From assembly GCF_021531075.1 (NCBI RefSeq), contig NZ_JADYTJ010000035.1, forward strand, positions 1 through 35,257: a stretch of 35,257 nucleotides of DNA. Direction: 5' to 3'. The stretch comes from Bacteroides caecigallinarum (GTDB lineage: Bacteria; Bacteroidota; Bacteroidia; Bacteroidales; Bacteroidaceae). The notes under the pieces were generated by a model. The model saw only the letters and a program-made list of their open reading frames with translations. It made no database searches and was not told the DNA's origin. Below are positions 17,146 through 24,675 of this stretch, piece after piece; the stretch's first letter is position 1, and each line of letters starts with the position of its first letter. A program made the position numbers and the translations under genes.

Positions 17146-17364
17146 TCATCCAATGTAAACATTAACATTCAGGAATAGTGTGTCGTGCTGATCGCTGATG
17201 TCAAAATCAATCTTGTCTTCTCTGGCCAGCCAGCCTATTGCAGCATTCAAATCTCTGTCAGTTAAACCTGTTGCTGCCTTCAGCTGTTTGTAATCCCAAT
17301 GTGCGTTGTCTTTCAGTTTGTTCCAGACAATTCCGGCATTTACGCCGATTTGATACTTGTCCAT
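17146..17364 (-). CDS. Winged-helix DUF2582-type protein
   Basis: A 72-aa protein (MDKYQIGVNAGIVWNKLKDN at the start) with the layout of a winged helix-turn-helix: helix 1 at about 8-19, an HTH at about 25-45 (YKQLKAATGLTDRDLNAAIG), then a beta wing at about 50-70. This fits the DUF2582 family common in Bacteroidetes, which is predicted to bind DNA. It is monocistronic, with a consensus -7 element, a 12-bp palindrome near the expected transcription start and a strong terminator. The palindrome could be an autoregulatory operator. No targets can be inferred. Confidence 0.8.
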   Translation of the reverse strand: MDKYQIGVNAGIVWNKLKDNAHWDYKQLKAATGLTDRDLNAAIGWLAREDKIDFDISDQHDTLFLNVNVYIG

Positions 17365-17394
17365 TTTAATATGTTTTAAATTGTTATTAGAATA

Positions 17395-17406
17395 AGGTTA
17401 TAACCT
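17395..17406. promoter_or_regulatory. Perfect 12-bp palindrome at the winged-helix gene start site
   Basis: AGGTTATAACCT lies just downstream of the -7 element on the minus strand, where the transcription start is expected. A repressor bound there would block initiation. Confidence 0.5.
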
Positions 17407-17413
17407 CTGACTA

Positions 17414-17421
17414 CAAATATA
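17414..17421 (-). promoter_or_regulatory. -7 promoter element of the winged-helix gene
   Basis: Read on the minus strand this is TATATTTG, an exact consensus match, with a TTTT tract about 19 nt further upstream as a possible -33 element. Confidence 0.55.
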
Positions 17422-17548
17422 GACTTATTGTGTTAGAATAAAAAGGTTTATACTTCTTTTATTTTGGTAAGATTCTTCCATTTAGCATTTTTTAATAGTG
17501 CAAGGTAAAACTATTACATAATGGTTTCCTGTCTATTTCGATTTTTAC

Positions 17549-17556
17549 TACCTTTG
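17549..17556 (+). promoter_or_regulatory. -7 promoter element of map-tsaD-pncC
   Basis: TACCTTTG followed by C matches TAnnTTTG exactly, 24 nt before the ATG at 17581. Transcription would start near 17563, which excludes the in-frame ATG at 17521 as the start of map. Confidence 0.6.
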
Positions 17557-17580
17557 CATAGTATTTCAATATTGATTTTT

Positions 17581-18435
17581 ATGGTAAGATACAAGATAAA
17601 CTGGAAAGTGCCTAAAGGTGCTGAACTGACTGAACTTGACAAAAAAGTTCTTTACTTTCAGAATAAGGGACATCTGGTTCCTTCAAGAAAACTTATTAAA
17701 ACTCCTGAACAGATAGAGGGTATACGCCGTAGCGGACTGATTAATACTGCTGTGCTTGACTTAGTGGCAAGCGAGATTAAAGCCGGTATGAGTACTGCCG
17801 AGATTGACAAGATGGTGTATGACTTTACTGTTTCGCACGGGGCTGTTCCTGCTCCTTTGAATTACGAAGGATTCCCGAAAAGCGTTTGTACATCGATTAA
17901 TGAGGTAGTATGTCACGGTATTCCGTCGGAAGATGAAATCCTTGAAGAGGGCGATATCATCAATGTGGATGTATCTACTATCTTGGATGGATATTATTCT
18001 GATGCTTCGCGTATGTTTATAATAGGAAAGACATCACCGGAGAAAGAAAAGTTAGTGAACGTGGCCAAGGAGTGTCTAGAGATTGGAATGAAGGCTGCAA
18101 CTCCTTTCGGATTTGTGGGCGATATAGGCAATGCGATAGAAAAGCATGCCAAGAAGAACGGTTTCTCCGTAGTTAGAGATTTGTGCGGACACGGTGTTGG
18201 ACTGGAATTTCACGAAGAGCCTGACGTAGAGCATTTCGGAAGAAAAGGTACCGGTATGTTGCTCGTTCCGGGAATGGTCTTCACGATAGAACCGATGATA
18301 AACATGGGTACACATAGGGTGTTTGTAGATGAGGAGGATGACTGGACAGTTGTTACAGAGGATGAGCTTCCTTCGGCACAGTGGGAACACACTTTCCTTA
18401 TGACCGAGAACGGATTGGAGATACTTACTTATTGA
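17581..18435 (+). CDS. map: Methionine aminopeptidase, type I
   Basis: Removes the initiator methionine from new proteins in the cytoplasm. The 284-aa protein has the pita-bread fold with its five metal ligands in order: Asp in INVDVST, Asp in YYSDASRMF, His in GHGVGLEFHEEP, Glu in FTIEPM and Glu in WEHTFL. The N-terminal extension of about 40 residues before TPEQIEGIRRSG is longer than in E. coli Map and may help dock on the ribosome; that is inference. I chose ATG 17581 because a promoter -7 element lies at 17549-17556, inside the longer frame starting at 17521. It leads an operon with tsaD 27 nt downstream. Confidence 0.95.
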   Translation: MVRYKINWKVPKGAELTELDKKVLYFQNKGHLVPSRKLIKTPEQIEGIRRSGLINTAVLDLVASEIKAGMSTAEIDKMVYDFTVSHGAVPAPLNYEGFPKSVCTSINEVVCHGIPSEDEILEEGDIINVDVSTILDGYYSDASRMFIIGKTSPEKEKLVNVAKECLEIGMKAATPFGFVGDIGNAIEKHAKKNGFSVVRDLCGHGVGLEFHEEPDVEHFGRKGTGMLLVPGMVFTIEPMINMGTHRVFVDEEDDWTVVTEDELPSAQWEHTFLMTENGLEILTY

Positions 18436-18462
18436 TTTCAAACTTTAATATTATAGATTATA

Positions 18463-19488
18463 ATGGATAATGTCGTTATATTAGGTATAGAGTCGTCGTG
18501 CGATGATACTTCGGCTGCCGTAATACGCGATGGCGTGTTGCTGTCAAGTGTGATTGCCAGTCAGGCAGTGCATGAAGCTTATGGCGGTGTGGTTCCGGAG
18601 TTGGCATCGAGAGCTCATCAGCAGAATATTGTGCCAGTAGTGCATGAGGCCCTGAAAAGGGCAGGTGTGCAGAAGGAAGAACTGAGCGCAGTGGCTTTTA
18701 CACGCGGACCGGGGCTTATGGGTTCGCTGCTCGTAGGTGTTTCTTTTGCGAAAGGACTTGCAAGGTCTCTTGATATTCCTATGGTAGAAGTAAATCATCT
18801 GCAGGGACATGTACTGGCGCATTTTATTAAGGAATCGGGCGAGGATAATAACCAGCCTAAATATCCTTTCCTGTGTCTTCTGGTATCGGGAGGTAACTCG
18901 CAGATTATCCGTGTGAATGCTTATAATGATATGGAGGTACTGGGACAGACTATTGATGATGCTGCCGGAGAGGCTATCGACAAGTGCTCGAAGGTCATGG
19001 GACTGGGTTATCCAGGAGGTCCGATAATTGACAGACTGGCCAGACAGGGTAATGCTTTGGCGTATACTTTCAGTAAGCCTCATATCCCGGGGTATGATTA
19101 TAGCTTCAGCGGACTGAAAACTTCTTTTCTTTATTCACTCAGGGAATGGCTTAAGGGTGATCCTGACTTTATAGAACATCATAAAGAGGATTTGGCTGCT
19201 TCGCTGGAGAAGACTATCGTGGATATCCTGATGGATAAACTTCGTAAGGCGGTTAAGGATACCGGTATAAACGAGGTGGCTGTGGCTGGTGGAGTTTCGG
19301 CAAATAACGGGCTTAGGAATGCATTCCGTGAACATGCGGCAAAATATGGATGGAATATTTATATTCCGAAATTCGGATATACTACGGATAATGCTGCCAT
19401 GATAGCCATTACGGGTTATTATAAATATCTTGATAAGGATTTTTGCTCGATAGATAAACCTGCATATTCAAGGGTGACAATAAAATAA
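18463..19488 (+). CDS. tsaD: tRNA N6-threonylcarbamoyladenosine transferase TsaD
   Basis: Transfers the threonylcarbamoyl group onto A37 of ANN-decoding tRNAs, working with TsaB, TsaE and TsaC. The 341-aa protein belongs to the ASKHA fold. It has the N-terminal GIESSCDDTSAA, the metal-binding HxxxH at His112 and His116 (NHLQGH), the nucleotide-binding SGGNSQI and AVAGGVSANNGLR, and the C-terminal YTTDNAAMIA with the third metal ligand. The length is normal. It lies between map and pncC with short gaps and so is in a housekeeping operon. Essential or near-essential in most bacteria. Confidence 0.97.
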   Translation: MDNVVILGIESSCDDTSAAVIRDGVLLSSVIASQAVHEAYGGVVPELASRAHQQNIVPVVHEALKRAGVQKEELSAVAFTRGPGLMGSLLVGVSFAKGLARSLDIPMVEVNHLQGHVLAHFIKESGEDNNQPKYPFLCLLVSGGNSQIIRVNAYNDMEVLGQTIDDAAGEAIDKCSKVMGLGYPGGPIIDRLARQGNALAYTFSKPHIPGYDYSFSGLKTSFLYSLREWLKGDPDFIEHHKEDLAASLEKTIVDILMDKLRKAVKDTGINEVAVAGGVSANNGLRNAFREHAAKYGWNIYIPKFGYTTDNAAMIAITGYYKYLDKDFCSIDKPAYSRVTIK

Positions 19489-19507
19489 TATTAAAAATAA
19501 AGAGATT

Positions 19508-20014
19508 ATGTCAGTAGAAGGTAAAATGTTAAGTAAAGATATAAGCGAAATATTCTGGAGAGAGGAGTTTTCGCTTGCCACTGCGGAAAGTTGTACTGCC
19601 GGTAATGTGGCTGCCAATATAACATCTATTCCGGGAAGCTCTAAATTTTATAAAGGTGGAATAGTGGCATATTCCAACGAAGCAAAACAGAATCTGCTTG
19701 GAGTAAGCGCAGAGACATTGGAAACATATGGTGCCGTGAGTGAAGAAACTGTTGTGGAAATGGTGAAGGGAGCTTTAAAGGCATTTAACGCCGATTTTGC
19801 TGTAGCTACGTCCGGTATTGCCGGTCCTACAGGGGGTACTCCGGAGAAACCGATAGGTACGGTGTGGATTGCTGCCGGTAATAAAGATAAGGTGGTAACA
19901 GAAAAGTTAAGTGAAGACAACGGAAGAGAACAAAATGTGCATAATGCAAGCATAAGAGCACTGTATTTATTGCGTGAATTGTGTCAAAATCAAGAAAATA
20001 ACGAGGAAAAATAG
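19508..20014 (+). CDS. pncC: Nicotinamide-nucleotide amidase (CinA C-terminal domain type)
   Basis: Deamidates nicotinamide mononucleotide to nicotinate mononucleotide in pyridine-nucleotide salvage. The 168-aa protein is the stand-alone C-terminal domain of CinA, without the N-terminal molybdopterin-binding-like half. Visible motifs are TAESCTAG (about 24-31) with the active-site Ser, YKGGIVAYSNEAK, and ATSGIAGPTGGTPEKPIGTV (about 100-119). It starts 19 nt after tsaD and is probably the last gene of that unit. The family is clear; the amidase activity is inferred from characterised homologues. Confidence 0.9.
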   Translation: MSVEGKMLSKDISEIFWREEFSLATAESCTAGNVAANITSIPGSSKFYKGGIVAYSNEAKQNLLGVSAETLETYGAVSEETVVEMVKGALKAFNADFAVATSGIAGPTGGTPEKPIGTVWIAAGNKDKVVTEKLSEDNGREQNVHNASIRALYLLRELCQNQENNEEK

Positions 20015-20031
20015 AATTTGTCACTCAAAAG

Positions 20032-20063
20032 TTTGCATGTTTGAAATAAAAACACTTACTTTG
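20032..20063 (+). promoter_or_regulatory. Promoter of the rpmB-rpmG-DUF4295 operon
   Basis: TTTG at 20032-20035 and TTACTTTG at 20056-20063 (one mismatch to TAnnTTTG) are separated by 20 nt, the usual Bacteroidetes spacing. This leaves a leader of about 40 nt before rpmB. Confidence 0.6.
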
Positions 20064-20113
20064 CACTCCGTTTTAAAGAATGAACGAATTGAAACTATAA
20101 AAACTAGATAGAA

Positions 20114-20374
20114 ATGTCAAAAATTTGTCAAATTACCGGAAAGAAAGCCATGATTGGCAACAACGTTTCACACTCAAAGAGAAGAACTAAAAGAACATTT
20201 GATGTGAACTTGTTTACAAAGAAATTCTACTATGTAGAACAAGATTGCTGGATTAGCCTGAATATCTGCGCTAACGGCTTGAGAGTTATTAACAAGAAGG
20301 GACTGGATGCTGCATTGAACGAAGCTGTAGCTAACGGTTACTGTGATTGGAAGAGTATCAAAATTATTGGTTAA
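20114..20374 (+). CDS. rpmB: Large-subunit ribosomal protein bL28
   Basis: An 86-aa basic protein with the bL28 signature: [11 protein letters not shown] at the start, [19 protein letters not shown] in the middle, and [18 protein letters not shown]. The length is normal. It begins the three-gene ribosomal unit, with rpmG 19 nt downstream. Only the first Cys of the possible zinc site is obvious, so zinc binding is doubtful. Confidence 0.97.
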   Translation: MSKICQITGKKAMIGNNVSHSKRRTKRTFDVNLFTKKFYYVEQDCWISLNICANGLRVINKKGLDAALNEAVANGYCDWKSIKIIG

Positions 20375-20393
20375 TTAAAAGGAGAGAAAGACT

Positions 20394-20582
20394 ATGGCTA
20401 AGAAAGCTAAAGGTAACAGAGTACAGGTAATCCTTGAGTGCACAGAAATGAAGGAAAGTGGTTTGCCGGGAACTTCTCGCTATATCACTACTAAGAATAG
20501 AAAGAATACAACTGAAAGATTGGAGTTGAAGAAATATAACCCAATTTTGAAGAGAGTAACAGTACATAAAGAAATTAAATAA
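20394..20582 (+). CDS. rpmG: Large-subunit ribosomal protein bL33
   Basis: A 62-aa protein with the bL33 pattern: [18 protein letters not shown], then [13 protein letters not shown], then [18 protein letters not shown]. It lacks the paired CxxC motifs of the zinc-binding form, so it is the zinc-independent (C-minus) form. Its start is preceded by AGGAGA, an unusually clear Shine-Dalgarno sequence for this window. It lies between rpmB and the DUF4295 gene. Confidence 0.97.
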   Translation: MAKKAKGNRVQVILECTEMKESGLPGTSRYITTKNRKNTTERLELKKYNPILKRVTVHKEIK

Positions 20583-20594
20583 TAAGAATAAACC

Positions 20595-20750
20595 ATGGCA
20601 AAGAAAACAGTCGCAACCCTTCAGACAGGTAAAGAAGGACGTTCTTATACTAAGGTTATCAAAATGGTTAAGTCACCTAAGACTGGTGCTTACGTTTTTG
20701 ACGAACAAATGGTTCCTAACGAAAAAGTTCAGGACTTCTTTAAGAAATAA
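20595..20750 (+). CDS. DUF4295-family 51-aa protein
   Basis: A small basic protein of 51 residues, starting MAKKTVATLQTGKEGRSYTK and ending VQDFFKK, with a central VIKMVKSPKTGAYVFDEQ. It begins 12 nt after rpmG. The DUF4295 family is found in Bacteroidetes at this position, and the size, charge and operon strongly suggest a ribosome-associated protein. A Bacteroidetes-specific large-subunit protein has been reported from Flavobacterium ribosomes; I cannot verify that it is this family. The gene is followed by a strong terminator. Confidence 0.85.
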   Translation: MAKKTVATLQTGKEGRSYTKVIKMVKSPKTGAYVFDEQMVPNEKVQDFFKK

Positions 20751-20781
20751 TTTTAGCGTAACAGCTATTAAATGATATTTT

Positions 20782-20820
20782 AAAAGTTCCCGCCAATAAT
20801 AACGGTGGGAACTTTTTTTA
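20782..20820 (+). terminator. Rho-independent terminator of the rpmB operon
   Basis: AAAAGTTCCCGCC (20782-20794) and GGTGGGAACTTTT (20804-20816) form a 13-bp stem with one G-T pair and a 9-nt loop, running into a T tract. It separates the ribosomal genes from ftsY. Confidence 0.9.
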
Positions 20821-20838
20821 TATCTAAGAAATTAGTTA

Positions 20839-20846
20839 TATCTTTG
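20839..20846 (+). promoter_or_regulatory. -7 promoter element of the ftsY operon
   Basis: TATCTTTG is an exact match to TAnnTTTG, 26 nt before the ftsY ATG and just after the rpmB-operon terminator. Confidence 0.6.
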
Positions 20847-20872
20847 TGTCATAAATAGATAAATATACAAGT

Positions 20873-21835
20873 ATGGGAATTTTTAGCTTTTTCTCTAAAG
20901 AAAAGAAGGAAACTCTGGACAAGGGATTGTCTAAAACTAAAGAAAGTGTATTCGGAAAGATAGCTCGTGCTGTGGCCGGTAAGTCTAAAGTGGATGATGA
21001 GGTGCTGGATAACCTTGAAGAGGTACTGGTAACTTCGGATGTGGGTGTTGAGACTACGCTTAATATCATAAAGCGTATAGAAGCAAGGGTGGCAAGAGAC
21101 AAGTACGTAAACACTCAGGAACTGAATAATATTCTTAGAGAAGAAATAGCAGCACTGCTTACTGAAAACAATACTGTTGATACCGAGGACTTTACTTTGC
21201 CTGACGGTAAGAAACCGTATGTGATTATGGTGGTAGGTGTGAATGGTGTGGGAAAGACTACAACCATAGGAAAACTGGCATATCAGTTTAAGAAAGCTGG
21301 AAATTCTGTGTATCTGGGAGCGGCTGATACTTTCCGTGCAGCAGCGGTAGAACAGCTGGATATCTGGGGTGAACGTGTAGGAGTGCCGGTTATAAAACAG
21401 AAAATGGGTGCCGATCCTGCATCTGTGGCTTTTGACACTCTGAGCTCTGCTGTGGCAAATAATGCTGATGTGGTGATTATTGATACAGCCGGACGTCTGC
21501 ATAATAAGGTGGGGCTTATGAACGAGTTGACAAAGATAAAGAATGTGATGAAGAAGGTTGTTCCTGATGCTCCGCATGAAGTATTGCTGGTACTTGACGG
21601 TTCGACAGGACAGAATGCTTTTGAACAGGCAAAACAGTTTACTCTGGCTACAGAGGTTAATGCAATGGCTATCACTAAACTGGACGGTACTGCCAAAGGT
21701 GGTGTGGTGATAGGGATTTCTGACCAGTTTAAGATTCCTGTGAAGTATATTGGATTGGGTGAAGGTATGGAAGACTTACAGGTGTTCCGCCGTCGTGAGT
21801 TTGTTGATTCGTTGTTTGGTACTGAAGGAAAATAA
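20873..21835 (+). CDS. ftsY: Signal recognition particle receptor FtsY
   Basis: The SRP receptor GTPase that docks ribosomes making membrane proteins onto the translocon. The 320-aa protein consists of the N and G domains with a short N-terminal stretch (GIFSFFSKEKKETLDKGLSK) instead of the long acidic A domain of E. coli FtsY; this helix may bind the membrane. GTPase motifs are GVNGVGKT at 122-129, DTFRAAA, DTAGR and TKLDGTAKGG. It has its own promoter, and the rimO ATG follows its stop codon directly. Confidence 0.96.
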   Translation: MGIFSFFSKEKKETLDKGLSKTKESVFGKIARAVAGKSKVDDEVLDNLEEVLVTSDVGVETTLNIIKRIEARVARDKYVNTQELNNILREEIAALLTENNTVDTEDFTLPDGKKPYVIMVVGVNGVGKTTTIGKLAYQFKKAGNSVYLGAADTFRAAAVEQLDIWGERVGVPVIKQKMGADPASVAFDTLSSAVANNADVVIIDTAGRLHNKVGLMNELTKIKNVMKKVVPDAPHEVLLVLDGSTGQNAFEQAKQFTLATEVNAMAITKLDGTAKGGVVIGISDQFKIPVKYIGLGEGMEDLQVFRRREFVDSLFGTEGK

Positions 21836-23137
21836 ATGAAGAAAAATACTATAGATATTATAACTCTTGGTTGTTCCAAGAATCTGGTGGATTCAGAAAA
21901 GTTGATGAGACAGCTTGAAGCCAATGGTTACAAGGTGACACATGATACAGAAAAACCGCAAGGGGAAATAGTCGTGATAAATACTTGCGGGTTTATAGGT
22001 GATGCGAAAGAAGAATCCATCAATATGATACTGGAATTTTGTCAGGCTAAGGAGGAAGGGAAACTTAAGAAACTTTATGTGATGGGATGTCTGTCTGAAA
22101 GATATCTTAATGAACTGAAGGTTGAAATACCTCAGGTAGACAAGTTTTACGGTAAATTTAACTGGAACGAACTTCTGAATGATTTGGGAAAGGTTTATCA
22201 TCCTGAATATGCAATAGAAAGGCATCTCACTACTCCTAAGCATTTCGCTTATCTGAAAATATCCGAGGGATGTGACAGAAAGTGTGCTTACTGTGCCATT
22301 CCTATTATTACAGGACGCCATGTGTCAAGGCCTATGGAGGAAATTCTGGATGAAGTCAGATTGCTCGTTTCGGAAGGCGTGAAGGAGTTTCAGGTTATAG
22401 CTCAGGAACTTACTTACTATGGTGTGGATTTGTATAAAAAACAGATGCTGCCGGAGCTGATAGATGCAATGGCTAAGATTCCGGGAGTGGAATGGGTACG
22501 TCTGCATTATGCATATCCGGCAAAATTCCCAAGGGAGTTGTTCCGTGTAATGAGGGAAAACGACAATGTCTGCAAGTATATGGATATAGCTCTTCAGCAT
22601 ATAAGTGATAATATGTTGACAAGAATGAGAAGACACGTCACAAAGGAAGAAACTTACAGACTTATAGAGGAATTCCGTAATGAGGTTCCCGGGATACATT
22701 TGCGTACTACTTTGATGGTTGGTTATCCTGGAGAGACAGAAGATGATTTCGAACAGTTGAAGGAATTTGTCAAGATTGCCAAGTTTGACCGTATGGGTGC
22801 TTTTGCATATTCCGAGGAAGAAGGTACTTATTCGGCGGAAAATTACGAAGATGATGTTCCTCAGGAAGTCAAACAGAAAAGACTGGATGAGCTTATGGCT
22901 TTGCAGCAGGATATTTCTGCCGAGTTGAGTCATAAGAAGATAGGGCAGACATTGAAAGTCATTATTGACAGAAAAGAAGGTGATTATTATATCGGTCGTA
23001 CAGAATTTGATTCTCCTGAAGTAGATCCCGAAGTGCTTATAAAGTATGATGGCGGAAAATTGGTTGAGGGTAGTTTCTATAATGTAGTTATAGAAGATGC
23101 AGACGATTTTGATCTTTACGGGAGGATTGTGGAATGA
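21836..23137 (+). CDS. rimO: Ribosomal protein uS12 methylthiotransferase RimO
   Basis: A radical-SAM enzyme that methylthiolates a conserved Asp of ribosomal protein uS12. The 433-aa protein has three domains. The N-terminal UPF0004 domain has cluster cysteines Cys13, Cys51 and Cys85. The radical-SAM core has the CxxxCxxC motif at 146, 150 and 153 (CDRKCAYC). A C-terminal TRAM-like domain starts near 370. The opening ITLGCSKNLVDSE is typical of RimO rather than MiaB. It abuts ftsY and overlaps the first HU gene by 4 nt (ATGA at 23134-23137), so the genes are translationally coupled. Confidence 0.95.
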   Translation: MKKNTIDIITLGCSKNLVDSEKLMRQLEANGYKVTHDTEKPQGEIVVINTCGFIGDAKEESINMILEFCQAKEEGKLKKLYVMGCLSERYLNELKVEIPQVDKFYGKFNWNELLNDLGKVYHPEYAIERHLTTPKHFAYLKISEGCDRKCAYCAIPIITGRHVSRPMEEILDEVRLLVSEGVKEFQVIAQELTYYGVDLYKKQMLPELIDAMAKIPGVEWVRLHYAYPAKFPRELFRVMRENDNVCKYMDIALQHISDNMLTRMRRHVTKEETYRLIEEFRNEVPGIHLRTTLMVGYPGETEDDFEQLKEFVKIAKFDRMGAFAYSEEEGTYSAENYEDDVPQEVKQKRLDELMALQQDISAELSHKKIGQTLKVIIDRKEGDYYIGRTEFDSPEVDPEVLIKYDGGKLVEGSFYNVVIEDADDFDLYGRIVE

Positions 23138-23418
23138 ATGGTGATGAATTTCTGAAATTACTGTCGGAAAAGACCAGATGTGACGAAAAAGATGCAGCAC
23201 GAATGGTGGCATCTTTGTCTGATATAATTGTGGGAGGATTGCAGGATGGTAGGAGCGTGTCACTGCAGGGGTTTGGTACATTTGATGTTAAAAAGAGGCT
23301 TGAGAGGATTATAACAAATCAGACTACAGGGAAACGTATGCTGTATCCACCTATGTTGATGATAGGGTTCAGACCATCTGAACAACTAAAGGAAAAGGTT
23401 AATGTTACGAGAGAATAA
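23134..23418 (+). CDS. HU-family DNA-binding protein
   Basis: A 94-aa protein with the HU/IHF layout: two N-terminal helices (MNGDEFLKLLSEKTRCDEKD and DIIVGGLQDG), the strand SLQGFGTFDVKKR, a DNA-arm region ending in NQTTGKRM, and a C-terminal helix. It probably binds DNA as a dimer with low sequence specificity. It is coupled to rimO by a 4-nt overlap and followed 9 nt later by a second HU-domain gene with a membrane segment. The two may form a heterodimer; that is inference from position. Confidence 0.88.
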   Translation: MNGDEFLKLLSEKTRCDEKDAARMVASLSDIIVGGLQDGRSVSLQGFGTFDVKKRLERIITNQTTGKRMLYPPMLMIGFRPSEQLKEKVNVTRE

Positions 23419-23427
23419 AAGTAGCGA

Positions 23428-24417
23428 ATGGATGAGAAACTGACATTAGAGGAACTGATTCCCAAGTTCGCGGTAAAACAGAATATAGTACAGACAGATG
23501 CAGATGCATTTGTCTGTAGCTTTTTGGCACTGATAGTAGAGGGGCTGAAAAGGGATAAGTATGTAAGGGTAAATGGTTTGGGAACCTTTAAACTTATTGA
23601 TGCTGATCTGGGTGAGGGAAGAGTAGTGTTTGTTCCTGAATCTTCAATTAGAGATGCTGTCAATAAGCCGTTCGCTCATTTTCAGGCTGTGGAATTAAAG
23701 GATACGGTTCGTTTTAGTGATGTAGAAGAGGAGGTTAAGGTTGCGTCGGATGAAACCAGTTCATGGTTGGATAAGGATGAAACGAAAGATGAACAGACAT
23801 TGGAATGTCAAGAGAAAGTTTCTTCTGTGAACGGGGCGGATGATAAAGAGAGTCAAGGGGACTATGAAAAAAATGAATTGCAGCATGATGAGAAGGTCGG
23901 TGATGCAAAAAGTAATACCCATTGGTATCTGTTCGCTGCAATACTTTTGGCCGGTATTATAATAGGAGGCGGAATTATGTGGGGAATTCTTTCGGGTGGA
24001 ATGAGTGGTGTTTCAGAATCTGATGATAGTCTTGACGGTTCTGTAGTTGATACGGCTTTTGAAGATTCTGTTCGTTTGGTTGCTTGTTCAAATAAGGATT
24101 CTATATCAATAGATGCACAGGTACATGACACGATAGAAACCAATAAAAGAACTATAGATTCAATTATAAGTTCCACAACGGAAGATAAGGATGAAATTGA
24201 TTATCTTAGTGATCAGGTGGTTTACAAGATAACTGGAACCATTGAAAAATATACTATAAAAAAAGGTAGTACCTTGTCGAAAGTAGCTTACCGTTATTAT
24301 AAGAATAAAAAGTTGTGGCCTTATATAGTCATGCACAACAAAAATGTTATAGTTGATCCAAATAATGTACCGATAGGGACAGAATTGTCTATACCGGTGT
24401 TGACACCGGTGGATTAA
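23428..24417 (+). CDS. Membrane-spanning HU-domain and LysM-domain protein
   Basis: A 329-aa protein with an uncommon architecture. Residues 1 to about 95 form an HU-like DNA-binding domain (LEELIPKFAVKQNI, VRVNGLGTFKLID). An acidic, low-complexity linker follows (about 96-160). A single transmembrane helix runs from Trp166 to about 188 (WYLFAAILLAGIIIGGGIMW). An acidic stretch is followed by a LysM domain (about 275-325; YTIKKGSTLSKVAYRYYKNK, then a Pro-rich end). There is no signal peptide and Lys lies just before the helix, so the HU part should be cytoplasmic and the LysM part periplasmic, where LysM usually binds peptidoglycan. It is the last gene of the ftsY-rimO operon. A role in tethering the chromosome to the envelope is inference. 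Confidence 0.85.
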   Translation: MDEKLTLEELIPKFAVKQNIVQTDADAFVCSFLALIVEGLKRDKYVRVNGLGTFKLIDADLGEGRVVFVPESSIRDAVNKPFAHFQAVELKDTVRFSDVEEEVKVASDETSSWLDKDETKDEQTLECQEKVSSVNGADDKESQGDYEKNELQHDEKVGDAKSNTHWYLFAAILLAGIIIGGGIMWGILSGGMSGVSESDDSLDGSVVDTAFEDSVRLVACSNKDSISIDAQVHDTIETNKRTIDSIISSTTEDKDEIDYLSDQVVYKITGTIEKYTIKKGSTLSKVAYRYYKNKKLWPYIVMHNKNVIVDPNNVPIGTELSIPVLTPVD

Positions 24418-24433
24418 CATATTGTATGTAGGG

Positions 24434-24480
24434 ACAGTGTCATTGGGATGGATATCCTTATTGATGCTGTTTCTTTGTTT
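24434..24480 (+). terminator. Probable terminator of the ftsY-rimO-HU operon
   Basis: ACAGTGTCA (24434-24442) and TGATGCTGT (24462-24470) form an outer stem with two G-T pairs, with an imperfect inner stem, followed by the T-rich tract TTCTTTGTTT. The remaining gap up to 24567 is AT-rich with nothing else recognisable. Confidence 0.5.
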
Positions 24481-24567
24481 TACATATACTATTTGTTTTT
24501 AAATTCATAGGAATAAGATAAAAAAGACTTAAATAGATACATTGGTATGATTTTTTAATAAATATTA

Positions 24568-24599
24568 GTTGTGTCTGTTAACTTAAAAACGTAATTTTG
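24568..24599 (+). promoter_or_regulatory. Promoter of the bat operon
   Basis: GTTG at 24568-24571 and TAATTTTG at 24592-24599 (exact TAnnTTTG) are separated by 20 nt. The leader to moxR would be about 70 nt. Confidence 0.6.
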
Positions 24600-24675
24600 G
24601 GTGCACTAAAAAGGAATTAACCTTGATTGGTGGATAGAATATAGAAAATGAAATTAATAAAATAAACAAGAAATT

